From DATBSL01 sp964561785 (lineage in GTDB: Bacteria > Acidobacteriota > Vicinamibacteria > Fen-336), in the NCBI GenBank assembly GCA_964561785.1, contig CAZLRF010000001.1, positions 99,902 to 163,901 of the forward strand: 64,000 bases of DNA, read 5' to 3'. The translations under genes and the position numbers were made by a program. A model generated the notes under the pieces. It worked only from the letters and a program-made list of their open reading frames with translations. It had not been told where the DNA came from and did not search any database. Of this stretch, positions 44,256-53,020 are shown piece by piece (the stretch's first letter is position 1; every line of letters starts with the position of its first letter).

Positions 44256-45203
44256 TCAGGCCGAGGGGTCGAGCCCGGCGATCGCCTCGCGCACGACGGC
44301 GGCGCTGCGCGCGAGGGCCGCCTCCTCGTCGGGGGGCAGGGCGAGGGGGAGGGTCTCGAGGACGCCCCGGCCCCCGACGAGGCGTGGCAGCGAGACCGTG
44401 ACGTCGCGGACGCCGGCCACCTCCGGCTCCGGCGAGCACACGGTCAGGACCGATCGCTGGTCGCGGAGAACGGCGTCGACGACGCGGGCGATCGCGCTCC
44501 CGACGCCGTAGTAGGTGGCCCCCTTGCCCGCGATGATGGCGTAGGCCGCGCCGCGCACCGCGGCGTCGATCGCCGCCCGGGCCGCGTCGTCGAAGGGGAC
44601 CCCGTGGCGCTCGGCCATCTCCGCGAGGGCGATCCCGCCGACGGTGGCGATCGACCACGTGAGCACCTCGGAGTCGCCGTGCTCCCCGACGACGTAGGCG
44701 TGGACGTGGGCGGCGTCGACGCCGAGGCGGCGGCCGAGGAGCGTGCGGAAGCGGGCGGTGTCGAGCGTCGTGCCGGAGCCGAGCACGCGGGAGCGGGGCA
44801 CTCCCCGCGAGGCGGCGAACCGGGCGGCGAGATGGGTCATCACGTCCACCGGGTTCGTCGCCACGACGAGGACGGCCTGGGGGGCGTGGTCGAGCACGGC
44901 GGGCACGATCTCGGCGAAGACCGCGGCGTTGCGCGAGAGGAGCTGGAGCCGCGTCTCCCCCGGGCGCTGGCCGACCCCGGCGGTCAGGACGACGACCCCT
45001 GCCCCCGCGAGATCCGGGTAGCCGCCGGCGTGCACGTCGATCGGGTGGGCGAAGGGCACCGCATGAAGGATGTCGTCCGCCTCCGCCCGGGCGCGGGCCT
45101 CGTTGCGGTCGACGAGGACGATCTCCCGGCCGACTCCGCGCATCACGAGCGCGTACGCCGAAGTCGCCCCCACGAACCCCGACCCGACGATCCCGATCTT
45201 CAT
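44256..45203 (-). CDS. ldh: L-lactate dehydrogenase
   Basis: 315 residues. Rossmann motif GSGFVGATSAYAL, NAD-ribose acid in VLVDRNEARA. The specificity loop reads GQRPGETRLQLL, with Gln at the position that is Arg in malate dehydrogenases, so lactate/pyruvate is favoured. Catalytic residues: Arg in the loop, Asp and Arg in LDTARFR, His in VGEHGDSE. It interconverts pyruvate and L-lactate with NADH. A LarA-like racemase is encoded 11 kb away. The ATG start is preceded by GGGG-rich sequence, with no clear ribosome binding site. Confidence 0.93.
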   Translation of the reverse strand: MKIGIVGSGFVGATSAYALVMRGVGREIVLVDRNEARARAEADDILHAVPFAHPIDVHAGGYPDLAGAGVVVLTAGVGQRPGETRLQLLSRNAAVFAEIVPAVLDHAPQAVLVVATNPVDVMTHLAARFAASRGVPRSRVLGSGTTLDTARFRTLLGRRLGVDAAHVHAYVVGEHGDSEVLTWSIATVGGIALAEMAERHGVPFDDAARAAIDAAVRGAAYAIIAGKGATYYGVGSAIARVVDAVLRDQRSVLTVCSPEPEVAGVRDVTVSLPRLVGGRGVLETLPLALPPDEEAALARSAAVVREAIAGLDPSA

Positions 45204-45281
45204 CTCTCCCCCCCTGCCCCGGAATGAGCCTAGCCGGGACGCTCCTCCGTGTCGACGCGTCGCCGGCGGTGCGGGCAGGGA

Positions 45282-45287
45282 TAGAAT
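45282..45287 (+). promoter_or_regulatory. -10-like TAGAAT of the Mla operon
   Basis: GGGATAGAATCCCAGTCC, 14 bp before the ATG at 45302. This position argues for the ATG at 45302 rather than earlier in-frame starts, which would lie upstream of the promoter. Confidence 0.45.
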
Positions 45288-45301
45288 CCCAGTCCGAGCT
45301 C

Positions 45302-46438
45302 ATGCCCACGTCTTCTCGTGCGGTCGCGGCCCGTCGCGCTCTGCGGCGCGAGGGCGAGTCCGTCTCGGTCGTGCTCTCGGGCGCCTGGGCGCTCTCGGCC
45401 GGCCTCGTGCCCGCGCCGTCGGAGGACGAGGCGTTCCCTCCCGGCGTCCGCCGCCTCGCCTTCCGCAGCGAGGACCTCGCGGGCTGGGACAGCTCGCTCG
45501 TGACGTTCGTGCACGGCCTCGCGGCCGAGGCCTCCCGGCGGGGCCTCGGCGTGGACCTCTCCGGCCTGCCGGAGGGCGCCCGCCGGCTGGTCGAGCTCGC
45601 CCTCGCCGTGCCTCCTCGGGAGGCGAGCCACCCGGAGGAGGACGACTCGCTCCTCGCCCGGGTGGGCCGGCCCGCCCTCGCCGCGTGGCGCACGGCGGGC
45701 GACGCCCTCTCGTTCCTCGGGGAGACCGTGCTCGCGCTCCTCGCGCTCCTGCGCGGCAAGGCCCGCTTCCGCCGCGTCGATCTGCTCCACGCGCTCGAGA
45801 CCACGGGGATCGGCGCCCTCGGGATCGTGGCCCTCATCAACGTCCTCATCGGCGCGGTGCTCGCGTTCGTGGGCGCCGTCCAGCTCGTCCCGTTCGGGGC
45901 CACGATCTACGTGGCGGACCTCGTGGCGGTCGGCGTCGCCCGCGAGCTGGGGGCCCTCATGACCGGCATCGTGATGGCCGGCCGGACCGGCGCCTCGTTC
46001 GCGGCCGTGCTCGGCACGATGACGGTCAACGAGGAGGTGGACGCGCTGCGCACGATGGGCCTGCGCCCCGCCGAGTTCCTCGTCGCGCCCCGCGTCCTCG
46101 CCACCGCGCTCATGATGCCGGCCCTCGTCGCCTACGCCGTCCTCATGGGCCTCCTCGGGGGCGCGTTCGTCGCAGTGGCCGTCCTCGACCTCGGGACGAT
46201 GGAGTACGTGCGCCAGACCCAGAACGCCCTCGCGCTGCGCCACGTCCTGATCGGCCTCGGCAAGAGCGTCGTGTTCGGCGGGATCGTGGCCCTCGCCGGC
46301 TGCTACTACGGCATCCGCTGCGGGCGCAGCGCGGCCGCGGTGGGCGAGGCGGCCACGCGGGCGGTGGTGATGGGGATCCTCCTGGTGGTGGTCGCCGACG
46401 CCGCGTTCACCGTGGTCTTCCACGTCCTGCGCTGGTGA
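45302..46438 (+). CDS. mlaE: MlaE-type ABC permease with N-terminal STAS-like domain
   Basis: 378 residues. The first 120 or so form a STAS-like domain (VSVVLSGAWALSAG, then SEDLAGWDSSLVTFVHGLA), the part supplied by the separate protein MlaB in E. coli. The permease follows with five helices and the family motifs ALINVLIGAVLAFVGAVQL, ELGALMTGIVMAGRTGASFA and EEVDALRTMG. It works with the ATPase, MCE protein and lipoprotein encoded after it to move phospholipids or other lipids between the two membranes. The gap to the next gene is 7 bp. Confidence 0.88.
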   Translation: MPTSSRAVAARRALRREGESVSVVLSGAWALSAGLVPAPSEDEAFPPGVRRLAFRSEDLAGWDSSLVTFVHGLAAEASRRGLGVDLSGLPEGARRLVELALAVPPREASHPEEDDSLLARVGRPALAAWRTAGDALSFLGETVLALLALLRGKARFRRVDLLHALETTGIGALGIVALINVLIGAVLAFVGAVQLVPFGATIYVADLVAVGVARELGALMTGIVMAGRTGASFAAVLGTMTVNEEVDALRTMGLRPAEFLVAPRVLATALMMPALVAYAVLMGLLGGAFVAVAVLDLGTMEYVRQTQNALALRHVLIGLGKSVVFGGIVALAGCYYGIRCGRSAAAVGEAATRAVVMGILLVVVADAAFTVVFHVLRW

Positions 46439-46445
46439 GGCGAGG

Positions 46446-47195
46446 GTGAGCGGCGCGGCCCGGATCGAGGTGAGGGACATGACGATGGGCTACGGGGAGC
46501 GCCTCGTCCAGCGCGACGTCTCGTTCTCCGTGCGCCGGGGCGAGATCTTCGTGATCATGGGCGACAGCGGCTGCGGCAAGAGCACGCTCCTGCGCCACAT
46601 GGTGGGGCTCGCCCCTCCCCGCTCCGGGGACGTCCTGTACGACGGCGAGGGGTACTGGGCGGCCGGGGAAGACCGACGCGAGGCGCTCAAGCGGAGCTTC
46701 GGCGTCCTCTACCAGTACGCCGCGCTGTTCAGCTCGATGAGCCTCGTCGAGAACGTCTCGCTGCCGCTCGTCGAGCAGGCGGCCCTCCCCCGCGCCGAGG
46801 CGCTCGCCGTGGCCCGGCTCAAGCTCGCCCTGGTCGGTCTCGCCGGCTTCGAGGAGCACTACCCCTCCGAGATCAGCGGGGGCATGAAGAAGCGGGCGGG
46901 GCTCGCCCGCGCGATGGCCCTCGACCCCGACATCCTCTACTTCGACGAGCCCTCGGCGGGGCTCGATCCCCTGAGCTCCCGCCGCCTCGACGACCTCGTC
47001 CTCGAGCTGCGCGACAGCCTCGGGACGACGATCGTCCTCGTGACCCACGAGCTGCCGAGCATCTTCGAGCTCGGCGACGACGCCGTGTTTCTCGACGCGG
47101 AGAGAAAGACCATGACCGCCAGGGGCCGACCCGCGGAGCTCAAGGACTCAGCCGACCCGAAGGTGCGCGCGTTCCTCAACCGGGGGCGGCGGTGA
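46446..47195 (+). CDS. mlaF: MlaF-type ABC ATPase
   Basis: 249 residues. Walker A GDSGCGKST, Q-loop LYQYAALFSSMSL, signature ISGGMKKRAGLARA (the MKKR variant typical of MlaF), Walker B ILYFDEPSAGLDP, switch His in VTHEL. It powers the lipid transporter. It starts with GTG and overlaps the next gene by 4 bp. Confidence 0.93.
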   Translation: MSGAARIEVRDMTMGYGERLVQRDVSFSVRRGEIFVIMGDSGCGKSTLLRHMVGLAPPRSGDVLYDGEGYWAAGEDRREALKRSFGVLYQYAALFSSMSLVENVSLPLVEQAALPRAEALAVARLKLALVGLAGFEEHYPSEISGGMKKRAGLARAMALDPDILYFDEPSAGLDPLSSRRLDDLVLELRDSLGTTIVLVTHELPSIFELGDDAVFLDAERKTMTARGRPAELKDSADPKVRAFLNRGRR

Positions 47196-48181
47196 GCGCC
47201 CGGACCCATCCGCGCCTCGTCGGCGCGTTCGTGCTCGGGGCGATCGCCCTCCTCCTCGGGGCGGTCCTCGCCCTGGGATCGCGGGAGTGGTTCGAGAGGC
47301 GCGAGCGCTTCTCGATGTACTTCCCGGGCGCGTCGGTGCGCGGCCTCAACAAGGGGGCCCCGGTCACCTTCCGGGGTATCAAGGTCGGAGAGGTGGTCGA
47401 GGTCAAGGCCCTGGCCACCGGGCAGGCGTCCCCCCCGGTCCAGATCGAGGTCGTGGCCGAGCTGGTCGGGGAAGTCATCGAGACCCCCCCGGGCGTCGCG
47501 CGCGCCTTCTCCGCGACCTCCCCCGTCGAGTTCGTCCGGGAGTTCACCGCCAAGGGGCTGCGCGGGCGCTTGATGAGCCAGAGCCTGCTGACCGGCCAGA
47601 AGTACGTCGACTTCGACATCCTGCCCGAGGAGCCGCCGCGCTTCTCGGGCCTGCGGCCCCGCTACCCGGAGCTGCCGACAACCCCCACGGCCATGGAGAG
47701 GCTCGGCGGCAAGGCCGAGGACCTCATGAACAAGCTGGCCGAGCTCCCGCTCGACCAGATGCTCGAGAACCTGCGCCAGACGCTCGCGAGCGCGCGCACG
47801 CTGCTCGACTCGCCCGACCTGCGCGGGACGCTCGCCGGGGCGCGGCGAACGGCGGACGCGCTGCCCGCGACCCTGGAGGACGCCCGCTCCGCCGTCGTCG
47901 AGGCGCGTCGCGTCATGGGCTCGCTCGACGCCGAGGCCCGCACGACCGCGGCCGACGCGCGGGAGGCGATCCGTTCGGCGGGCGCCGCGCTCGACCGGGT
48001 CGAGAGGACGATGCAGGCCCTGGAGTCTGCGGCACAGGGCACGGACGACGCGCGCGTCCGCGCCTCTCAGACCCTCGAGGAGCTCGATCGCACGCTCAAG
48101 GCCCTGCGCAACCTCGTCGACTACGTTCAGACCCACCCCGAGGCGGTCGTCCTCGGCAAGCCGGAAGGAGCGAAGAGATGA
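47192..48181 (+). CDS. mlaD: MlaD/MCE-family lipid-binding protein
   Basis: 329 residues. One N-terminal membrane helix (GAFVLGAIALLLGAVLAL), an MCE domain (FPGASVRGLNKGAPVTFRGI then KVGEVVEVKAL), then a long C-terminal helical region (LESAAQGTDDARVRASQTLE and similar), as in PqiB/YebT-type or Mce-type proteins that form tubes or needles. The MCE ring would hold lipid in the periplasm. The gene overlaps the next by ATGA. Confidence 0.9.
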   Translation: MSARTHPRLVGAFVLGAIALLLGAVLALGSREWFERRERFSMYFPGASVRGLNKGAPVTFRGIKVGEVVEVKALATGQASPPVQIEVVAELVGEVIETPPGVARAFSATSPVEFVREFTAKGLRGRLMSQSLLTGQKYVDFDILPEEPPRFSGLRPRYPELPTTPTAMERLGGKAEDLMNKLAELPLDQMLENLRQTLASARTLLDSPDLRGTLAGARRTADALPATLEDARSAVVEARRVMGSLDAEARTTAADAREAIRSAGAALDRVERTMQALESAAQGTDDARVRASQTLEELDRTLKALRNLVDYVQTHPEAVVLGKPEGAKR

Positions 48182-48894
48182 CGGGCCGCAATCCCCTCGC
48201 CGCGGTCGCGGCCGCGGTCGCCGTCGCCGCCGCGGCGCCGGCGTGCGTGTCACTCAAGCGCACTCCGGAGGCCCGGTTCTTCGTCCTGCGGGCGCTCGCG
48301 GAACCGGACGCCGCCTCGGAGGCCGCCCGTGCCCCGGGCCTCGTGGGGCTGCACCCCGTGTCGCTCCCCGACTACCTCGAGCGCCCGCAGCTCGTCACCT
48401 GGGTCGCCTCGGGGGAGCTGCGCCTCGACGAGTATCTGCGCTGGGCGGAGCCCGTCGACGCGGGCCTGCACCGGACGCTGGCCGCGAACCTCGAGGCGCT
48501 CCTCCCCGAGACGCGGGTCGTCCGCGCTCCCTGGCCCTCGAGCGCCCGCCTCGGCCTGCGCGTGCGGGTCGAGCTCCAGCGCTTCGGGCCTCAGGCCGGC
48601 GGCGAGGCGCTGCTCGAGGGCCGCTTCGCGGTCCTGCCCGCTGAGGGCGAGCGGCCCCTCGTCGCCCGCCCGGTGAGCCTGAAGCGCGGCCCGCTCGCGC
48701 CGGGGCCCGCGGGAGCCGACCCCGGGGCGGGGGTCGAGGCCATGAGCCGGCTCGTGGCCGACCTCGCCCGGGAGATCGCCTCCGCCCTGCGGTCGCTCCC
48801 GGCCGAGTCAGCCCCGGTGGGAAAAGTCAAGATTCAAGATCTGACCCCGTCCGGGATCGGGACGGGGGAGACGCGCCAGACGTCGCGGCAGTAG
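48178..48894 (+). CDS. PqiC/ABC-type transport auxiliary lipoprotein
   Basis: 238 residues. A lipobox (AAAPAC) suggests an outer-membrane lipoprotein. FFVLRALAEPDA, LVGLHPVSLPDYLERPQLVT, LDEYLRWAEPVDAGLHRTLA are the hallmarks of the PqiC-type auxiliary proteins. It would dock the MCE protein at the outer membrane. The C-terminal 20 or so residues (after GKVKIQDLTPSG) are encoded inside the end of the opposite glgP gene, so the normal end may have been lost and extended. Confidence 0.82.
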   Translation: MTGRNPLAAVAAAVAVAAAAPACVSLKRTPEARFFVLRALAEPDAASEAARAPGLVGLHPVSLPDYLERPQLVTWVASGELRLDEYLRWAEPVDAGLHRTLAANLEALLPETRVVRAPWPSSARLGLRVRVELQRFGPQAGGEALLEGRFAVLPAEGERPLVARPVSLKRGPLAPGPAGADPGAGVEAMSRLVADLAREIASALRSLPAESAPVGKVKIQDLTPSGIGTGETRQTSRQ

Positions 48895-51296
48895 TCGGCG
48901 ATCGAGCGGTCGGAGGAGAAGCGGCCCACCCGCGCGGTGTTGAGGATCGACATCCGGGTCCAGCGGTCGGGGTCGAGGAAGGCCCGCTCCACCGCGGCCT
49001 GCGCGTCGAGGTACGAGCGGAAGTCCGCGGCGAGCATCCACGGGTCGCCCTCGAGGACGGACTCGACGATCGGCCGGAACAGCTCGCGGTCGCCCCGCGA
49101 GAAGGTGCCGTCGCCGAGGGTGTCGAGCACCGCCCGCAGCTCGGGGTCGGCCTCGTACTGGGTACGCGGGCGGTACCCCGCGGCCCGCAGGGCGCGGATC
49201 TCCTCCACCGTCAGGCCGAAGAGGAAGAAGTTCTCCTCCCCCACCGCCTCGCGGATCTCCACGTTCGCCCCGTCGAGCGTCCCGATCGTGAGCGCCCCGT
49301 TCATGGCGAGCTTCATGTTGCCGGTGCCGGACGCCTCCTTACCCGCGGTCGAGATCTGCTCGCTGAGGTCGGCGGCGGGGAAGATCGGCATGCAGTTCTT
49401 GACGTTGTAGTCGGGGACGAAGGCCACGCGCAGGCGCTCGCGGGTCATGGGATCGGCGTTGACGACCTCGGCCACCGAGTGGACGAGCTTGATCATCAGC
49501 TTCGCCATCCGGTAGCCGGGGGCGGCCTTCCCGCCGAAGAGGACCGTCCGCGCCGGCGCGGGCGACATCGGGGCCCGCCGCAGGCGCTGCCACAGCGCGA
49601 CCACGTGCAGCACGTTCAGGTGCTGCCGCTTGTACTCGTGGATGCGCTTCACCTGGACGTCGAACAGGCTGTCCGGGTCGCAGTCGACCCCCGCGCGGTC
49701 CTTCACCACCGCCGCGAGGGCCTCCTTGTTGGCCCGCTTCACCGCCCGCCACCTCTCCTGGAACGCCGGGTCCTCCGCCAGCGGCTCGAGGCCGCGCAGC
49801 CGCTCCATGTCCGTCTCCCAGCCCTCGCCGACCGCCTCGGTGACGAGGGCGGCGAGGCCCGGGTTCGCGAGGGCGAGGAACCGGCGGGGGGTCACCCCGT
49901 TCGTGACGTTCACGAACCTCTCCGGCCACATCTCGTGGAAGTCGTGGAGGACCTCGGCCTTCAGCAGCTCCGTGTGCAGCGCGGCCACGCCGTTGATGCG
50001 GTGGCTTCCCACGCTCGCGAGGTGGGCCATGCGGACCGAGCGTCCGTGCGCCTCGTCGATCAGGCTCATGCGGGCGACCCGCGCCGCGTCGCCCGGGAAG
50101 CGGCGCTTGACCTCGTCGAGGAAGCGCCGGTTGATCTCGTACACGATCTCGAGGTGGCGGGGGAGGACGGAGCCGAACATCTCGACCGGCCACTTCTCGA
50201 GGGCCTCGGGCAGGAGCGTGTGGTTGGTGTAGGCGAACGTGCGCCGCACGACGTCCCACGCCTCGTCCCACCCCACCCCGTGGACGTCCACGAGGAGCCG
50301 CATCAGCTCGGCCACCGCGACCGCGGGGTGCGTGTCGTTGAGCTGCACGGCGTACTTCTCGTGGAAGCGGGAAAGGTCCTTCTCCCTCTGCTGGTAGATC
50401 CGGACCATGTCCTGCAGGGCGCAGGAGGTGAAGAAGAGCTGCTGCTCGAGGCGCAGCCGCTTGCCCCGTACCATCTCGTCGTTCGGGTAGAGGACCTTGG
50501 TGATGTTCTCGGAGGCCACCTTCTGGTCGACGGCGCCCCAGTAGTCCCCCTGGTTGAACGCGCCGAAGTCGAACGACTCGGTGGCCTCCGCCTTCCACAG
50601 CCGCAGAAGGTTCGCGGTGCCGTTGCGGTAGCCCGGGATGGGCACGTCGTAGGCGACCCCGCGGACGACACGGTCCGGCACCCAGCGGACGCGGAAGCGG
50701 CCGCGCTCGTCCTGGAAGCCCTCCGTCCGGCCCCCGAGGGGCACCTCGAACGCGATCTCGGGGCGGGGCACCTCCCAGGGGTTGCCGAGGGCCAGCCACT
50801 TGTCGGTCTTCTCGACCTGCCACCCGTCCCGGATCGCCTGGTCGAAGATCCCGAACTCGTAGCGGATGCCGTAGCCTATGGCGGGGATCTGGAGGGTCGC
50901 CAGCGAGTCCATGTAGCACGCGGCGAGCCTCCCGAGGCCCCCGTTGCCGAGCCCGGGCTCCTCCTCCTGGGCGAGGATCTCGTCGAGGTCGTACCCGAGC
51001 TCGGACATCGCCCGACGAGCCTCGCCCTGGAGGCCCAGGTTCAGGAGGTTGTTGCCGAGGTGGGGGCCGAGCAGGAACTCGGCCGAGAGGTAGCACACGG
51101 TCCGGCTCGCCTTCTTCCAGTACGTCTCGCTCGTCGCCACCCAGCGCCGCATGACCTCGCGCCGCACGCAGAGGGCGAGGGCGAGGTAGCGGTCGTTCGG
51201 GGTCGCCGCCTCCGGGAAGCGCCCCAGCGCCGAGAAGAGCGACTCCTGGAACTGCCTCTTCACCTCGTCGACGACGGTCCGATCGAGCACTTTCAT
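48834..51296 (-). CDS. glgP: Glycogen/maltodextrin phosphorylase
   Basis: 820 residues, full length for the GT35 family. It releases glucose-1-phosphate from alpha-1,4-glucans. PLP is bound through the Lys in KEASGTGNMKLAMNGALT. Other conserved parts are the N-terminal VCYLSAEFLLGPHLGNNLLN, EEEPGLGNGGLGRLAACYMD and VKRIHEYKRQHLNVLH. It starts with ATG. Its last 61 bp overlap the end of the lipoprotein gene on the other strand. Confidence 0.97.
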   Translation of the reverse strand: MKVLDRTVVDEVKRQFQESLFSALGRFPEAATPNDRYLALALCVRREVMRRWVATSETYWKKASRTVCYLSAEFLLGPHLGNNLLNLGLQGEARRAMSELGYDLDEILAQEEEPGLGNGGLGRLAACYMDSLATLQIPAIGYGIRYEFGIFDQAIRDGWQVEKTDKWLALGNPWEVPRPEIAFEVPLGGRTEGFQDERGRFRVRWVPDRVVRGVAYDVPIPGYRNGTANLLRLWKAEATESFDFGAFNQGDYWGAVDQKVASENITKVLYPNDEMVRGKRLRLEQQLFFTSCALQDMVRIYQQREKDLSRFHEKYAVQLNDTHPAVAVAELMRLLVDVHGVGWDEAWDVVRRTFAYTNHTLLPEALEKWPVEMFGSVLPRHLEIVYEINRRFLDEVKRRFPGDAARVARMSLIDEAHGRSVRMAHLASVGSHRINGVAALHTELLKAEVLHDFHEMWPERFVNVTNGVTPRRFLALANPGLAALVTEAVGEGWETDMERLRGLEPLAEDPAFQERWRAVKRANKEALAAVVKDRAGVDCDPDSLFDVQVKRIHEYKRQHLNVLHVVALWQRLRRAPMSPAPARTVLFGGKAAPGYRMAKLMIKLVHSVAEVVNADPMTRERLRVAFVPDYNVKNCMPIFPAADLSEQISTAGKEASGTGNMKLAMNGALTIGTLDGANVEIREAVGEENFFLFGLTVEEIRALRAAGYRPRTQYEADPELRAVLDTLGDGTFSRGDRELFRPIVESVLEGDPWMLAADFRSYLDAQAAVERAFLDPDRWTRMSILNTARVGRFSSDRSIADYCRDVWRVSPVPIPDGVRS
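48845..48867. terminator. Hairpin in the shared tail of two convergent genes
   Basis: CCCCGTCC and GGACGGGG, 8-bp perfect stem with a 7-nt loop. It lies inside both coding regions and could stop transcription from both sides. No T tract is present, but the sequence just before (GTCAAGATTCAAGATCTGAC) is unusually A/T-rich for this genome. Confidence 0.4.
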
Positions 51297-51356
51297 CCTC
51301 CCGCGAGGCAGACGGCGTCGACAGGATAGCGTGTTCGGAGCGTCCGGGGGTGTGCT

Positions 51357-52367
51357 TCAGAACGAGTAGCCCAGCGTCAGGCTCAGCCCCCAGTCGGCCT
51401 GCTCGGCCCCCTCGGTGGCGGGGTCGCTGTCGTAGCTCGCGTACCCCTTCACCCCGACGAAGAAGTCCGAGAAGACCTCGCGCCGGAGGCTGGCGCTCGA
51501 CTCCAGGCGGAAGCGGCCCCACTGGTTGAGGCCGAGGAAGCCGAAGGCCGTCACCCGGACGTCCGTGTTCGGGAAGTCGTAGGCGAAGTTCGCCCAGTCG
51601 AATCCGAGCACCGCCTCGAGGTTCGTGGTGCTCTCGCCCTCGACCGGCCTCTCGCGGTTGAGGGCGAGCCCCGCCCCGCCGAAGAGCTCGTTGCGCGGGC
51701 TGCGGACGAGCACGTAGGACCATCCCGCGACGAGGCTGCTGCGCAGGTCGTAGCCGAGCTCCTCGTTCTGCTCGAGCGTGCCCTGGCCGAACACCCGGTG
51801 GCGGTTCGGCAGGATGCGGGTGTAGGCGACGCTCAGCGCGCTTCGGCGCGTGTCGTCCGCGTCCGGCTGCTGCGTCAGAACGGCGTCCGCCGTCGCCTGC
51901 ACCTCGAAACGGGGCCGCCGGAAGCGCACCTCCGCGTCGAGGTCGAACTGGAGGAGCTCGGTCGCGCTGGTGTAGCCCGCCCCGGCGTCGACCGAGCCCC
52001 GGAAGCGCTCCCAGAAGCCCGACCTCACGAGCTGGATCCGGGCGACGCGGTGCAGGAGCACGGCGTTCGTTCCCCAGTCCGCGACCACCTCGAGGACGCC
52101 CGGCTGCCCGGGCCGCAGCGAGCCGAAGTACAGGGCACCCTCCATGTCCTCGACCTCGAAGAACTCCGGGGCGGTGATCTCGACGACGTTGCCCCACTCG
52201 ACCTGGAGGGTGCCCATGTCGTCGGTCCGGAGCTCGAGGCGGCCCCGGCTCATCGAGCGGACCTCGCCGATCACGCGGGTCCCGTTCTCCAGGACGACCA
52301 CGTCCACCTTCTCGGCGCGGGCGGGCGCCGCGGCGAGAGCGAGCAGGAAGAGGATCGCCGCGCGCAC
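51357..52367 (-). CDS. DUF481-type outer-membrane beta-barrel protein
   Basis: 336 residues. Signal peptide (RAAILFLLALAAAPARA), then an N-terminal Sm/YrrB-like domain (VVVLENGTRVIGEVRSMSRG) and a C-terminal barrel with alternating strands ending in LTLGYSF, a terminal aromatic as required for BAM-assembled proteins. The family (DUF481, salt-induced outer-membrane protein) has no known function. The start is GTG. Confidence 0.82.
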   Translation of the reverse strand: MRAAILFLLALAAAPARAEKVDVVVLENGTRVIGEVRSMSRGRLELRTDDMGTLQVEWGNVVEITAPEFFEVEDMEGALYFGSLRPGQPGVLEVVADWGTNAVLLHRVARIQLVRSGFWERFRGSVDAGAGYTSATELLQFDLDAEVRFRRPRFEVQATADAVLTQQPDADDTRRSALSVAYTRILPNRHRVFGQGTLEQNEELGYDLRSSLVAGWSYVLVRSPRNELFGGAGLALNRERPVEGESTTNLEAVLGFDWANFAYDFPNTDVRVTAFGFLGLNQWGRFRLESSASLRREVFSDFFVGVKGYASYDSDPATEGAEQADWGLSLTLGYSF

Positions 52368-52385
52368 CTCAGGCGTCCGGGCGGC

Positions 52386-52937
52386 CTAGTAGGGCAGCGT
52401 CTCGACCACGATCTGGCCCTCCCCGTCGAGGGAGAGCTTGGCCGCGGGGATCGTCGTCCCCTCGCCCTTCCCCTCGGCGTCCAGCTTCAGCTCCACGATC
52501 CCGAACTCGTAGTCCTTCGACCGCGAGCTGTAGTACGCCTCGCCGAACGCGATCGGCCGCTCGGTGAACAGGCGGACGATCCGCCCGCCGTTCGGCTGCG
52601 GGATCGACGAGGCCACGTCGATCTCCCAGGAGGGCCACCGGGAGAAGGACGGCGGGAGGATGTAGCCGGCCTTCATCTTCCGGAGCTCCTTCATGAGGGC
52701 CTCCGAGCCCCCCTCCTTGAAGACGGTCAGGAGACGCTGGCGCTCCTCGACGCTCGTCCACTCCTCGACGTTCATCGTGATCTGGAACGTGCCCCCGCCG
52801 GGCAGGCGCATGTTCGCGGTCTGCAGGACCGTGGCGGTGAAGCTCTCCTTCTTCTTCTCCCCGCCCTGGGCGCAGACCGCGCCCACCGCGAGGAGCACGA
52901 CGAACAGCCTGGCGACCGTCGACCGGCTCTGTGACAT
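52386..52937 (-). CDS. Exported protein of unknown function
   Basis: 183 residues. Signal peptide (VARLFVVLLAVGAVCAQG), then FTATVLQTANMRLPGGGTFQ and MNVEEWTSVEERQRLL, and later EIDVASSIPQPNGGRIVRLF and ERPIAFGEAYYSSRSKDYEF. I do not recognise a named domain; proteins of this look recur in Acidobacteria-like genomes. GGAGGAG precedes the ATG. It lies 18 bp upstream of the DUF481 gene, probably in one operon. Confidence 0.75.
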   Translation of the reverse strand: MSQSRSTVARLFVVLLAVGAVCAQGGEKKKESFTATVLQTANMRLPGGGTFQITMNVEEWTSVEERQRLLTVFKEGGSEALMKELRKMKAGYILPPSFSRWPSWEIDVASSIPQPNGGRIVRLFTERPIAFGEAYYSSRSKDYEFGIVELKLDAEGKGEGTTIPAAKLSLDGEGQIVVETLPY

Positions 52938-53020
52938 GGAACGCTCCTCCAGCGAGGCCCTCTTCCCACGTGTCGCGCGCGCCCTCGCCGAAGCGCCCGA
53001 CGTCGGCGGCAGCGCCGCGC

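Noticed and set aside
45224..45301. In-frame start of the permease at 45224
   Set aside because: It would lie before the TAGAAT promoter element at 45282 and add 26 residues with no family match. It remains possible if another promoter exists.
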